Origin: Acanthornis magna
Lineage: Eukaryota > Chordata > Aves > Passeriformes > Acanthizidae
DNA: 64,000 bases
Assembly (NCBI GenBank): GCA_036785705.1
Contig: JAWUZG010000070.1
Location: 2,491,001 to 2,555,000 of the forward strand
Direction: 5' to 3'
Position 1 is the first letter of the stretch. Every line of letters starts with the position of its first letter. Shown here piece by piece: positions 12,601 through 26,578 of the stretch. The position numbers and the translations under genes are program-made. The notes under the pieces were generated by a model. The model did no database searches and was not told the origin of the DNA. It saw only the letters and a program-made list of their open reading frames with translations.

Positions 12601-15600
12601 TGGGATGGAAAAAGATGGAAAAGGATATTCCCAGAGGACAGCGATGTAATACTCTTGCACACACTGATGAGTATCCTTAGCAGGAAATATTTATCTTTTT
12701 CTGGCTAAACTGAAGTGGTTACTCTTTTGAGGACCATGAGATCCATCATTCAAAATGAGGTTTCTTTCATGCTCACTTTTTTTCTCCTTTTAAAGTAAAA
12801 AATGTAAAATAAATATTTAATATCTGTTGGACTCAGTAACCTCATTATTCGCAGGATTTCCCACGTTCACCAGCACATTTCTGAATCTGTGTCTATCATT
12901 TCATACCAGCCCTGGCAGAATTGCCATGCCCTGCCCTTGAGGTAGCTCAGGGTGTTCACATACCTTCACTGCAGCTTTGATGACTGTCTGGTCCCTCACT
13001 GAAGAGGGCGAGAATTAAAAAAACACACTTTATTTCCTAAGAAAAGTGTATTTCACACAGGGGGAGCTTAGGGTGTGGATTCCCTGTAGAAAGAAGATTT
13101 AATTTACAACATGCCAGTTCATATGAAAAAATCAGGATTCTCTAGATTCCTTTGTGGCAAGGAGTGAGAAAAATGGTAAATCAAATTTAGAATCAAGAAC
13201 TGAACGCTCAAAGTTCTGACATATTTTTTTCAGAATTAGGAGAAAAATTAGACACTATTAAATCCTTCTTTTCTTAAATTTACCCAGGCATAATAAACTG
13301 CAATATATCCTTGCTCCTGTGACCGTGAACTTCAGAAAGACTCAAGCAAACGAGGTGCTCAGAGCAGGACCTACCCTGCCAAGGGAGCTTTTGCAGGGAT
13401 TCTCCAGGCAGCAGCACTACACAAACCTTTAGTGCCAAAACTCCTCAGTTTGTCTGGATGCAGCTTTTCAAGGTCCATTCAGGGAATGTCTTCTGATCTC
13501 AAAGCAAGAGAGGAATCAGATGTAAATTGGTTTGATATGCTGTTATGGCTGCTGGCATGCAAAAAAAGCCACTAGCACACCTGCAGAAGCACTCACCTCC
13601 CTAAAACTGGGACATTCCAAGTCATGGTGTTCAGTCAGAGAATATTCTGAGTGCTCCCTTCAAAACCCAAGAAACTGGCAAATATAATCATCAAATGCTT
13701 CACTTTCTGTACAAACGGACTAAGGGAGATTGGAGAAGTTCACAAATTTACCCAGTTTTCCTCAGGTTTGCTAACCATGCCTCCACACTGCCGCCCCTTC
13801 CCAGAAACTCCAGTGTTGCAATGAAAGGAGTGGAAGGAAAAACCTGGATGAATTAAAAACCCAAGCAACTAAACAAAAAAACCCATCCAATAAATCACCT
13901 AACACTAGAAGAAGAGCCCTCCTTCTGCTTCTCCTGATAATTCCATAAGGAAGCAGCCAGCACATCATATCCTATTCCTGGAGGACATTCCTCTCTCAAA
14001 TTGTGAGCTTCATGACCACTTTTACCTCTTTAAATGAAACAGCAGATCAGAAAGGATTATCACAATGCTGCCTTTCAAACTCTTCTCCTAAAAATGGGGA
14101 AAAAAATGGGCTTTTGGGAATGTCAGTCCCTTCCAAGAAAAAGTAATTCCTCCCTGAGAACATGCACTCAAACCCTGATGTGATTAAAGTGATTACATGT
14201 CCACAGCTCCTCAGCGCCCCTGGAAAATGGACAGGTCTGTACTTTCTGGGAGAATTTGCCTTGTAGTTTAGTAGGAGGAGACTCAAATCCAGGAATGATG
14301 AATCAGTTCTATATTTCTGAATATAGTTCCAGAAATTCTGAAATTTCTGAAATTAATAGAACTTTTTTGTGGTTTCTACAAAAAAATCTTAATTTGTAAC
14401 AGTTAAATTCATGTAGAGATACTACTAAAAACAACAAAAATCCTCCATCCAAAAAACTAGAAAAAAAAGGGAAGTTCTTAGCTGAAAAAACCAAATTATC
14501 TAAACTAGATGAAGTGCTTTTAAATTACTTTGGGAGTCATGGTTTTTTGCTCTCTACAAGCCCCTAACATGGTAAGTTTGCCTGTGGTGTGAGTGAGTCC
14601 CTGCAAGTCAGATTTAGCTGCAAGAAATCCAGGGAGTTTAGTTGCTTATCTTAGATTGTCCAGACTTTAATGGCCTGGAAACACACAAAGCAGTTTTGCA
14701 AGATCAGATTTTTCAAATGAAAATTCCAGTGCTGGTTGTTTCAAGCTGGCTGGAAATCTCTCCAGCACAGATTCTTTCATACTGGTTTAATAGTTTGAGT
14801 TACAGCTGAAATCTGGAATTTTAAAAGGGTATTGCAGAATTGAAAATTCTGCTTGAAAATGAGAAAGCCCTTGGATTTGGGTGTGATTTGAGTGGTCACA
14901 AAAAACATACAAAACTCATCTACTTCCCAGTATTATTTCCTGTCATTTCACTTCCAAGCTCTGCTTCAGGATTGAAGACTTTATCTTAACACTGTGATGC
15001 CATTTCCCAATATAAATATTGAAAATATTTCAGACCCCAAGAGCTGTCAGCAAAGTGACAATCTTTTAAAGGTAGGTCTGAGAAAAATTGGTAGTCCTCA
15101 ATGTAAAACCTCTGTAAGTATCCTTAACAGTATTTTTTCCGATAATACAGGAATTCTACTGGATCAGAAGAAATTATTTGGAAATTATACACTTACACAC
15201 AAGCAGAATCCCAGATCGTGGGGTTTTTTCCATGATTCATGAAAAAGAGGTCAAAATTAAAAGAGAATATTTTTTACTTAGACACCTCAAAAATCCAGCA
15301 GCAACCAAAGGTGTCCAGCAACAAAGAATCCAAGTATTCTCTTTGCTGCAAAAATATGAATTCATAGGTTTTACTGAGCAGGCAAAGCTGCATTTCAACA
15401 GCTAAAAATTTACTGTACCTTCGGAAAAAGGGTTTCAGTTGCACAGGGTTACAGCCAGCTCCTTTCATCTCTGACCCAGAAGGCACAACTCCATAATGGG
15501 GCAGCTGCCAGAAAAAGCTGCAGAGGCAAGAAATCAATCCGTCGGGATTCCAGGAAAACACATTTTATTCAGTAAACAGCACCGTTCGCAAGCCTCCTTT

Positions 15601-17095
15601 CAAATGATGAAGCTCTGCTCTGAGGATATGTACAAGTTACGCACGCACCTACCAGAAGTGTTGGAGGAACTTGCCAAATTGTGTTTGAAAAGGTGGCTGA
15701 GATAATTATTAAGCAAAACCGTCTTTAAAGCACCTCTGCAGCACAGAAGATATCCAGTGTCTTCCCTGTACATAATCCCTGCACCTGCTTCTCATCTCTC
15801 AGGGACTCTTGAGTGGGTGACAATATAAAGAGTGAGTAGGAGTGCAGGCAGGGCTTGTGTTCAGGCATCCTGCGATCGCAATAAAACCCAAGCCCTGGAG
15901 ACATGTTCCTTTGGACAATTTCAGGACCACTATTCATCTGTAAATCACGAGAAGACAGGCTATGCAACAATCGAAGAATCCATTTGAAAAATCCATTCCT
16001 GCATATGCAAATACCAAAGTGGCAAAAAAGAAAATATAAACTGCTGTTAAAAGTTAATAGTTTAGAATATACACAGTTAATATTTTGAAGATCAAGCAAT
16101 TTTTCCAGACTTTGTTCTACTGACATTTAAAACTTCCTATTGGCCAATTTTTAAATGTTTTGCTGGAGACAAAAGTTCAGGCTGTTTGGGAATAAGGGGA
16201 AGGAGGAAAACAAGGCTCATGCTCTTATAAAGGAGAGTTAGTGAGATTTTAAGTCTTAACTAAGCATGCCATGAGGCTGGATTTTACTGTGCTTTAAACA
16301 ATAGTACCCCATTAGCATCTCTTGTCTGGCAATACAGACTGGAGCTGGGCATCACACAGAGGGCTAAGGACTGAGAGGGCACAGTTTTCCACAGGAAATT
16401 AGGTATTGCTGCTCAGGCAGCGAAAGCAGCCTGGTCCACACCTTCTGCGGAGCCTGGCAGCTGCTGGAAAACACCCAAATATCACCTCTCACTGATGCAA
16501 ATGGGCAGAGAACATAGCAGCAACATTAACAAACCACCCTTGAAAAGCTCCCCAGCGCGCAGCAAAAAAATTTCATTTTTTTAAATGCACAAACGGATAC
16601 CAATCCACAAGAGTTCCCCTTTCAGCAGTTGCCAGGATAAATTTCCCCTTTAGGAAGATGGTCCAAAACCTGAGCCCATTGTCCATGAGAAATTGCAGCT
16701 TGACTTGAGCAGACAGTGAAGAAAAAACCCAGAGCGTTCTGCCCAGGGAAATTAATCATTCTCAGCACCTCTGCAGATCCAGTCTATCCCTTCAGCCCTG
16801 ACCTACATACTGCACACACATATTGCTTCAAAACAATCTGACATTTAAATCAGAACTCCTTGGTTTCCCACTCCGTCCCTGCATTCCCAGCGGACAAATG
16901 GCCGATTGATTGGTTGCCCTTGAGATAACATTATTTAGTGGTGCTCAGGGACTCTTGTGGTCTCCTCTGAATTTTTTGCACCCTGGGATTGTCCTGAACT
17001 GGAAACTGGAAATGTCACCCAGTGTGGAGTTTCTTACACAGCAATGATGTTTCAAAGCATATAGGAAAGGTGGTGGGCAATGAAAGGGAATATTT

Positions 17096-17225
17096 AAAAA
17101 TAATCACAGAGTCCTGGAATTGTTTGGGTTGGAAGGGACCTACAAGCTCATCCATGCCAGGGACAGGGACACCTTCCACTACACTAGGGTGTTCCAAGCC
17201 CATCCAAAGCAACCATGTCACACGC
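17096..17225 (-). mobile_element. CR1-type LINE 3' tail fragment (minus)
   Basis: From about 17,096 the plus strand reads the typical reverse complement of an avian CR1 3' end: a CACAGAGTCCTGGAATTG-like start, then GGTTGGAAGGGACC, a 'catccatgccagggacag' part and 'acaccttccactacac', ending in the CCCATCCAA block. This orientation places the element on the minus strand. It is 5'-truncated with no coding capacity, as most CR1 copies are. Family recognition is from memory of the consensus, not from an alignment. Confidence 0.8.
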
Positions 17226-18485
17226 ACCTGCTTTTTGGAGTTTCCTTCAGGAAAGGGGTTGCTCATGGAGAACTTCACCATTCAGCACAGAACCCCTGTA
17301 AATTGAAACAAACTTTCCAGTTAAGGTAAAGCAAAGCTGATTAAGGAAACTTTTCCTGATGAGAAAGTCACAGATAATGGCCACAGGACAAGGGGAATTA
17401 AGTTAAAAGAAATTAGGCTTTTCATTTCAAAGAGTGGCAAGTGTCAGAATGTTGTTATTTAAATTGGTTTTAGTTTTTCACACTAACACGGAAAAGTTAC
17501 TTATGTAAAACCCCATGCCTTGAGCACTTCGGAGCAGTAACAGCAAGATACAACATCACTCTGAGCAACCCGTCTTCCAAACCACCAAGCAACAGCACTT
17601 ACAGCCCTGGTTCTGCCCACAGAGAGATACAGGAAATATGTCATAACAGCCTCGTGCAGAGGCTTTTTTCTTGGGGTGAGGAGAGTGGGGTGTGCGTGTC
17701 TCTTATGAATGATGAGATAGTAAACTTTCACATTTACATTTCCAACTACACCTACTGCAAAACGGAACAAGTATCACCCCAGTGTTAGTGGGTAGAAAGC
17801 TCCACTCCTGGGAAATCCCTTTTGCCTTCTTTCAAACAGTTAACTGCAAAATCCATAAAGCTGAGGCCCATAAAATGGCATGGAGCAAACAGTAAAACAT
17901 CAGGGAAGTGTAACTGTTGAGTGAAGAACTCCAGCCAGTGTGGCTATGAATGCATGCTTTTCCACTGGAAAAAAGAGGAGCCCATCCATATTTCCTAACC
18001 CCAGGGGGAAGGAGTTCTACATTTTCAGGATTCCCCAGAACCATAAGCAAGTTGCCTACACCTGAGGCACTCAGGAGGCAAGGAAAGCTCCTGGACCAGG
18101 AGAGAGGACAGAATCCAAGAATATGGTGTATCTGTTCAATGCTCTGATCACTCACCATCTCCCTCTTGGTTATTTTATTCTTACACTCCTGGTTTGGGAT
18201 TTATTACAGAACAATTCCTATTGCTTTACTTGCAGGGATAACTGCTAACAGGCAAAACCTACTGTACCTACAGACGCTGTTTCCTTTCCTGTCCCACACC
18301 CCTCTCCCACTAAAGGAAAGCCCCAGTTAATTGAAGCCCCAACAGTCAGAGCAAGAGCAATATTTTCCAAAACCGTTTCATTCCCTTTGTTTCACCAGTA
18401 TTAAAAAATGCGTGGCACGCTGCATCTGCAGCCCTGGTATTTATTGCTACCTTCCCCCAGATTCTGTGCTGTGAGCAACATCAGT

Positions 18486-18533
18486 GTGAGAGCAGAGTGT
18501 TCCTGATGAGGGGAGGGGAGAACACACTCTCAC
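18486..18533. repeat. Imperfect inverted repeat
   Basis: The left arm (18,486-18,502) begins GTGAGAG and ends GTGTTC. The right arm (18,520-18,533) is GAACACACTCTCAC. The arms pair over about 13 bp with a small internal bulge and enclose a 17-nt G/A-rich loop. Confidence 0.7.
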
Positions 18534-21500
18534 CCAGCCCTAGTGCCTCCCCATTCCTGAGGGCCCACTGAGTGTTCCACAGTCATGGGATCTGCGGTGA
18601 AATTGCTGTGCTCACACAGCGATCTCGCAGATAAAGCCTGGAAAGTGTACAACATCCTATGTGCAATACTTTCTATCAAACACCTTAGGATGAAAGGGCA
18701 ATAAAATGGAAGTTCTATAAAGAGTTGGGATTTGAATAGCTTCAGTTACTAAATTCAGTTTTCTGGAGATTTGGCAGGCTTTCCTGGAGTGTACTAGGAT
18801 ATCTGAAACCTCTTTTGTTCTCTTTTTCTTTGTTTTTAACTCAGCTATTTGCAACCATCAATGAATAGTGCAAAACATGACATTTGGAATTAACCCTGAA
18901 ATCCTGGAACTGTCTGTTGACCAAAAAAAAGCAAGCAGAATGCTTCAGTCTTCAAGCAGAGTATCTTTAATCCTCTTTTAATAACTAGGTTTCACTGTGT
19001 CAACATATTATATTATATCAACCCCTTGATGGCTGACGCACTCCAAGAGCATAAGGGAAAGGGTTTTTACTTCAGTGTTTCACAAGAATTTTATATGTGT
19101 TCATTCTACTGGAATTTGCATTAATATCTTTCATTAATTACAAGTTATCTGCTCATTGCAGGGAGTACAAATGGTCTGGAGGCCACAGACTCAGAGCACT
19201 GTGATTTAAATAAAAATAATTAAAATCACAGAGTGCCCTTGCTTTTTTTCTAGCCATCAGATGTCTGGATCGACTGTACATTCCAACACTTTGGAAAGGA
19301 GATTCTGCCTCATGTAATAGCTAAAGGAATGTTCCAGTGTCATTGCTGGGGAGGATGCAGAGGGACAAATGCATTTAGAAATCAATTTGAAGACCTAATC
19401 TGTATATTTTTCCATGAAGTCACCTAAAACCTTGTGTCTTCTGCCTATGTTTTAATCTCCAGGCAGCACAATTGTGTTCTGCCTAAGGTGGAACACCAAG
19501 TATTTCAATCCACGTTACGCTGCTCAGGCAGCCACGTAGTAGGGGAGAGCTCTAAAGCCACCTTCAATCCACATGATTTTAACTGTGCCCATCACCAAAA
19601 CATGTAAATATAATGGGATACAAACTCTGCCCTCACTCACCTGACATTAGATATTCCTGATTTATCTAGTACAGCTGTTTTTAAACAACATTTTATTGCG
19701 ACAGGCTTCTCATCAATACCAAAATGTAGATGATCTAAATAAAATGCACAAAAAATAGGCTATAAATCTCAAAATGCATTCCTTAAAGTGCCAAATATTA
19801 AGATTTTTGTCAAATTCTGGTCTAATTCTGTCATAGTCTGTTGCCTTTAAATGCCAAAATCAATGGAAATTGTCATTCAAGTTCAGAAGTTCTAACAAAT
19901 CAACTCATTTTATCCTTATGCACAAGAGGACCTTTTCAACAGACCGATGTAGTCTAAGAGGAATGGAAGCAAGAGGTTGTTCATGGTATTTAATAAGGCT
20001 CTGCAGAAATTATAAAACCTTGACAAATCAAACAATTAGATTGTGCAGGTTTGAACACCATCCCACAAAACTTTTTCCTAAGGATCTAATTTCCTACTAA
20101 ATTTGCTCCAGCAATGACGCAGAAAAGGTTATCAATATCTCTTTATGCTAAAAGCCTTCTCAAATGAGAATCCATGAGGAAATATGTTCTAAATTGAGGG
20201 AAAGATGTTTTTAGGGAGGATGAGGTTATAAACTTCACTGAGTTCACCATACAGGATGTGTGATGGCTGTGTTCCAGAGAGCACCTTTGCAAATATCCTA
20301 AAGCCAAGAGGAGGTGTTGAGTCTGAGAACACACTCGTGAGGGGTAGACAGTGCTTTGTCCATATCTGATGTGCTATCCTAGGTCCTGCTACCCCAGGAC
20401 CAACAGGAAAAATGCCAGAGAAAAGCAGGACTGCAGACAGCTCACATGTTCGCAATAATTTTGACAACAAACCTGCAGCCTAAATAAAATCTCTCTCAAG
20501 CACAGGAAAGGTATCAAAGGTATTCTTGGGGTATCAGAAGAGATGTTGGTCCTGCCTTTGCTGGGACCTTTTCCTGCATAAGGAACATGAAGACACCAAG
20601 TCTCCAAATGCCACTCCAGGGCTTTATGGCAAATTATTAATTGGTGTGGTAAATAATGCTCTATTTCTAACGTAGCAGAGAAACAAGGTATTTGTATTAA
20701 CTTACATGTAAACTCCATTTCCCTCTCATAATGTGTGATTGTTAAGCATTGTTCAAGGTCCTCACCAGCTCGCAGCTCTGTTCCAGCTCCATCACTGATC
20801 CCACACAAAAGGCACTGGTGTGTGTGGACAGACCACGGGCACACCAACGGAGCAGGAATTAGCTCTGCCCTGATTCTCCTCATATTTCCAGCAGCCAGAT
20901 GCAGCTCCATACAATTTGGCACTGCATGCTACTGGGCATTGTGCATGGCTCATGGTGCCACCTGGGCTGGCCTAGTTTGAACCAGGCTAGGAAAATATAA
21001 TTATCATATTTTCCAGCTTCACTCGAGCTGATCCCAAGAGTAGCAAAGTTTCCACATAAAGCAAACGGTACTTTTTCTTCGTATCCTGCCAGTCCTTACA
21101 AATCGTACAGCTGACAGCAGGAGTGTTTAATGATGAGAGTCATTCTGAGAAGAGAGGAATGGTGTCAGGCTGGTGTCAGTCTCAGGATAAACAGATGCAT
21201 CAATCTCCCTAAATACAAAAGTAATTTGCATGAAGGAAGCATATTTTTAATAACTGAAATCTGACAAAGAATTTACTATTTATAAAATAAGAGGCATTCT
21301 TCTTGTATACCCGAGAGAAATCAATAGGAAGAAATAAAGATCAGCCTAGTAGTATCTATTATTAACAAAATGTTTTATTTTTTTACTCTCTGAAGGTCAC
21401 ACTCTCAACAAACTTTGAACTTCCAGTTGACTGGACTTTGTTTTGAAACTCAAGATTTTGATTCTAAGCAGTGCTTAAACCAGCTGTACACGCTATGGAA

Positions 21501-22011
21501 GAGTGGGGGAGACGGCTGACCCAGGGTGAGGTAACACTGGTTCTCATCACATTTAACTGCCAAAAAACATCTTGCACTTATCAAACAGAGAGGACAGGAG
21601 AGGTCACCCTTGGGCTCTCCCATCTGCTTTTCCATGAGATTCCTACCACCTCTTCCAAAGCATTGTGCTGTCTCAGTTTCCTCCTGGGTTCCAGCCCCAA
21701 CAACTGCACCAAAGAAGGGGCTGCTGAGGGTGTGCAGAACAGGGGAAGTACCACCAGTCACATCATCCCATGAGGACTCCATCCTGGATATACAGTCAAG
21801 AACATCTGCTGGGAGATTTTGGAGTGAAACCCGCTACACGAATGCACACTATTATGGCTGGTGTTTAATTTCAAATAGAACATATTTTTCTAAGAAGTAA
21901 CTGAGGCACTGGGGAATGCTGGAATTAAGTCAGAACATGAGATTCATGGAATGTTTGTCAACTCTAGTAGCAATCCGAGCGAGGGCCAGGTTTGGCATCT
22001 AAAAGGATTGT

Positions 22012-22049
22012 TTTTCATTTTTCACTGATAACAGCAGTGAAAATGAAAA
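22012..22049. repeat. Compact hairpin, about 15-bp stem
   Basis: TTTTCATTTTTCACTG (22,012-22,027) pairs with CAGTGAAAATGAAAA (22,035-22,049) around a 7-nt loop, with a single unpaired base in the left arm. The stem is too short for a normal pre-miRNA. It could be a palindromic remnant of a small DNA transposon or chance. Confidence 0.75.
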
Positions 22050-24304
22050 TTGGTCCATCAAGTCCAAGCCTGGCAATGGTTCTCATGGCCCTGGTGGAAC
22101 ACAGACTTCTCATGGTCTGTGAATGCAACACATGCTGAAAAAGGCAAGCAACTGACATTTGATCCCAGCTCCAGGTCTGAAGCAGAAAATTAAAAACCTC
22201 CCACGTGGATCTTGTTTGAGAAGACAGAAGGGAAGGCAGAGGGCTGAAAAACTATATACAAACAATGGTGGGCCCCGTTTTGAGTTAGAGACCATATAGC
22301 CATGGTACAAATTCACAATGGATTTACAGTTCCTGTTGAACACTGGCTGCACCAGGAAAAGAGAAGAACACAGTATGGGCCTGGGTCCTGATGGAATCCT
22401 GCTATGGGTTGGATCATGTTCCCTGTGACTGAGTTTGCAATATGGGAAAGCAAACTATAGAAAATAAAAACTAGATATGAGAAAGGGTATCTGTTTTCTG
22501 TCAGAAAGTCAATCAAAGCCTGTCACAAGAGTTTTTCAACATTTCCAGGAATTAAAATCAGACCCATTTGCAACCATTTCCAAGCAAGAAACAAACACCT
22601 GATTCAGAATCAGATATATAAGGTTCATATACACAGGTCTGGAGGGATTACTGCAGTTACATGGAATTTCATGAGGGCATCCCAAGAAGATCTTGTCCAC
22701 AGGAGAGACATGATAACTGTCAATATGGACATTCCCATTTCATTCCCTCAATAAAAAAATCAAAACCCTGAATACTTACCCCTAAGGACATATGGCTGGC
22801 TCACAGACACCGCAGCCACATCAGCTCAGTTGCACTGAATTTCCAGGATGGAGACAGATTTCTCTCTTCTATCTATGATCCCCTTCAGGCAGCTGGAAGA
22901 TGCCTGTGAAGTGCAATGATATGAACGATATGGTTGTCACTGACAGCTGACTCTTTTGATCTTGGTGACGTAAGGCAAGACTGAAGTGGGTGCTGCCAAT
23001 GCTACAAAACCACATTTTGAACCTGTTTTTCTTACAAAGTCTAGGCAGTGCTAGATTCCATTGGCATGGGGCCTTGTCCAACCATACATTCCCTGGGAGA
23101 TAAAAAAGGCATTGACTGGGCTTTTAAAATATACATATGGAACTGCCCAGATGCTTCAGCCAAGAGAGAAAAAATGAGACAGAACCAAGTTCTGTTTGTT
23201 CATTCACATCCCATCACAGAAAAACTCCCTATACAGACACACTGCCTATTAACCTAGAACAGACACCTGTGATCCAAATGTCATTTCAGCATTCAAACAG
23301 GGATACAGCACAAATGATTTACAAAATGAGCCTAATGAAGATACACATTTGGCCACAGCTGCTGTTCAGACTAGACTGGAAGAAATCCAAAAACAGGAGG
23401 AAGTGAGAGTGTTAGTAAATTAGAAGGAGAGATCAAGAACTTGCTTCTTTAAAGAAATCCCAGCTTTGAAATCCAAAATATTTAATCCCAACTACCAATA
23501 TTTCTTCCAGACCAACAGGAGGCATCTATAAAGAGCATCTGGAGCCTTTGCAGACCAGCAAAAGCCCACCACACTTCTGTGTGTCCTCAAACTGAGCCAG
23601 CAAATAAAACCATGAGCTTGTGCTCATGGTGGCTGCTCAAGTTATCCACAAAATCAGACACATTTTAGAGTGAAGAGGAATATTAGTGACTGAAACTCGT
23701 ACAGATGGAGCACTGCCGATCATATGGGGGAGGATTGGGGTCAATCTTGTTAGACATAATAAGACTTTATTCATTATGGATGAAAAGATTCGGCTCCTGC
23801 TGCTATGAGAGCGGATAAGGGCAGCTGTGGTTTAACCAAATACATGGGAGGTTCATTGAAGGCTACTGAAACAAACTAGACAGCAAACTTCCAAAGGCTG
23901 CTGGAGTATTTAAGATTCCACCTTGCCTGGTGGATGCCTGCAAAACATAAATGCAATTTCCATCACAGAAATGATTAAATTTCAAACTGCTGCTGGCTTA
24001 TATAAGAATTATTGGGGCTATCAATCTGTATCACCAAGACATAAGCTGATCACCAACTGGGATCAGGAAGAAATCCCCTCTGCTTCAAGCCCAACACAGC
24101 TATAGTGTTGGATAATTAACAGGATATTGAGGAAAGGCAGATTAATGCCCTGCTTTAAAGTATCCAGAAGTGGGATATTAGGACAGATGGACAGTTATCT
24201 GCTCAACTAGTGCAACTTTTTGACTCTTAGAAAAATACACCATTGCTCAAGAGACATTCCCAATTATTCCTGGGTTCGGCGCCATATGAATCACTAACCA
24301 CTTG

Positions 24305-24326
24305 AACCACTGACATTTCAGTGGTT
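24305..24326. repeat. Short hairpin, 9-bp perfect stem
   Basis: AACCACTGA and TCAGTGGTT flank a 4-nt loop. No U-rich stretch or gene end is nearby, so there is no reason to call it a functional RNA. Confidence 0.6.
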
Positions 24327-26434
24327 TTACTACAATCTGTGGCTCCTGGGATGTCTCAAAGTCAGGATCTCTCTTGCCACCCTCACTAATCACCACTGCA
24401 AACCAGGGAACAACTGTCTCTGATTGCTATGGTGAAGCCATAAACAGATTCCTGAGTCCCAGGATGCACAGCCTTGGCCTGAGGCCTCCCAACATCTGTC
24501 TGGATTATGGTACCTTACAGTTGCTGCTATACTACCCCACAGAGTGAGCCTCAGTCGTCTAACAGAGAAAAGGTGCCTTTTTCTGAGATGCTCATGTCAA
24601 AGAACTTTGAGAGAATAGGACATAGCGACTATTCAGCCCACATTAAATTACTTTGGCAACAAAAGTGATGAAGAAAAACACAATAAAAATGCTGCAAAGC
24701 ATTTTTCCAAATGTTTCTTCGCAAGAATTTGTTACCAGCCAAAAGCTGTTGGTTACACACCAAACTCCTAGGCCAACCTTTTCTTTCTTTCATTCAATTG
24801 TCTAAAGATTTTATTGGTACCTTTAAATTTTCAAGCTTTTTATAAGGCAAAGAGCATGTCTTGCCAATGACTTTTCCTCTAAAACTTTGCAAGTTTTTTT
24901 CCCAGTGTTTTACCATTATTTTGAAGTATTCTAGTTTGCAAGATCTTCAGATTTTCCACCATTTAACAGTTCCAAGACTCTGCTAAATGCCTGAAACAGC
25001 AGTGAAACAGTTACCAGCTTAATTATCTACACAAAGACTCTAAGAGAAGAGTCACCCAATTAGAAATGAAAACCACCTACCTCAGAATCCCACGATTGCT
25101 CACCTGCACTCGATACCACAGAAAGCAACTGCAGTTCTTGCTTCCTAAGAGAGAAATGTGTTAAGATTTCAACTCCACCCTTTCAAGATGGGAGAAGCTC
25201 CAGTAAGGTCAATTCTTTCTAGAGTCATCTCACCAATGTTATTGCTAATTGTCACCTATTTCCTTCATGTTCATTCGAGACAACTGAAAGGAGAAACTAT
25301 GTTTTAAGAAGACAAATCTGAAGCCAAATGCTAAAACTTTCAGCTGCTTAAATCTTTCTTGGCTGATCAGTTGCAATGAGAATTTCCTATACATGGGATT
25401 TGAGTGGTAATAAAACTACAGTTCATGAAGACTCTGGTTCAATTTTGCTCCAGTAATGTTTGCCTTTAAATCTGTATAAAATGGGACAGAAGTTTTCAAG
25501 CTACATTTGCTTCTGGGAAAACTATTTTCTGTTCCTTAGCACAAAATAAGTACCTGCTTACTGCTATTTTATCTGAAAAAATGTTTTCAGAAAAATGCTT
25601 GGGAAATATTCAAATAATGTCATGTTAACCAGGATATCCTGGAAGTTTTGGAAAGCTCCAAGCTGTCCTGGGTCACACAGTGTACAGCAGGCTGTGAAAT
25701 GTATACAGTTCTGGGAAAAGCATCATGTTAGCTTTTAACCACTGTGCTGCATGAGCACAGAACAAGCAAATTCATTTCAGAAGCTAAAGAGATGAAGTCA
25801 CATCACACTTGAGCTGCACTGAACTTCCTCAGCACTTCTGGGAGCTGTCCTGAGCAGTCCCTAAGCTGCGTGTGCCTTCCCTGAAGCAGTTCAGAAGTTC
25901 TTCACAGGACCAAAGACATGCTCACACATTGCCCTTGAGACCGGGCTCAAAGCAGTAGAATTCTCCTCCCTCCCCATAAATCCCCGAGGTACAACAAATG
26001 ACATCTTGCAGGGTTGGGAAAAAATCTTTTTTACCAAACAAATCCTATTGTTTGTTTGATTCTCGTGGTTTCCCGATGCTGGCAGGAGTTTGGGGACAGT
26101 AATTCTGTAGGCTCTAAATCAGCCAGTTGGCTGGCTTGGAGGCTGCTCTTGCAAGGACACCAAGGAGACTCTAACCACATTCTAAAGCAGAAACTCTTTT
26201 CACACCAAAAAAAAAAAATCTCAGAAATCAAGAACGCTTTCATTAACACCCTGTGTGCTAGTCTGAAGTCAGGCTCTCTCAAGGGTTAGGAATGCCAGTA
26301 CAATTCCATAGCAAATGCTGGAAACCACCCCAGAAAACTCTGTGCTGCAAGTTGATACAGTAAATATGTAAATTCAATACATCTAAACTCAAACTTTTAG
26401 TTAGGCAGTAATATAATCTGCAGAAACACTTTCC

Positions 26435-26578
26435 CTGGAAGTGTCCAAGGCCAAAATGGATGGGGCTTGGAGCAACCTGGTCTAGTGGAAGGTGTTCCTG
26501 CCCATGGCAGGGGGATGGAATGAGATGATCCTTCAAGGTCCCTTCCAACACAAATCATTCTGTGATTCCATGATAGAA
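26435..26578 (+). mobile_element. CR1-type LINE 3' tail fragment (plus)
   Basis: The plus strand shows the classic CR1 3' end in order: an 'ggagcaacctggtctagtgg' block, 'aaggtgttcctgcccatggc', 'aaggtcccttccaacacaa' and the terminal 'attctgtgattccatgat' repeat. The copy is 5'-truncated at about 140 bp and has no reading frame. Confidence 0.9.

Larger units (their letters stand above)
1..17095. other. Gene-poor intergenic region, left part
   Basis: I see no exon here with a recognisable protein family, conserved splice-site pair or CpG island. The open frames are short (mostly under 110 codons), overlap on both strands and look like chance. Contents I can name: a pyrimidine tract near 388-425, a short ACC/ATC repeat near 10,310-10,330, a nested inverted repeat at 8,054-8,097 and an 18-bp palindrome at 9,658. 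By synteny this should be the ADAMTS3-COX18 intergenic desert. It may contain conserved non-coding elements or lncRNAs, which cannot be judged from one sequence. Confidence 0.7.
17300..26430. other. Gene-poor intergenic region, second part
   Basis: No defensible exon. The longest open frame of the intergenic part (177 codons, minus, 20,389-20,922) has no recognisable domain, and I treat it as chance. Structural items are an imperfect inverted repeat at 18,486-18,533, a strong short hairpin at 22,012-22,049 and a 9-bp-stem hairpin at 24,305-24,326. Confidence 0.65.

Noticed and set aside
14309..14345. Possible heat-shock element (GAA/TTC alternation)
   Set aside because: The spacing between GAA and TTC units is 1-2 bases and irregular, not the regular 2-base spacing needed, and no promoter is near.
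20389..20922. 177-codon minus-strand open frame, the longest in the intergenic region
   Set aside because: No recognisable domain, Cys-rich without a pattern, overlapped by open frames on the other strand, no promoter or splice context. Consistent with chance.
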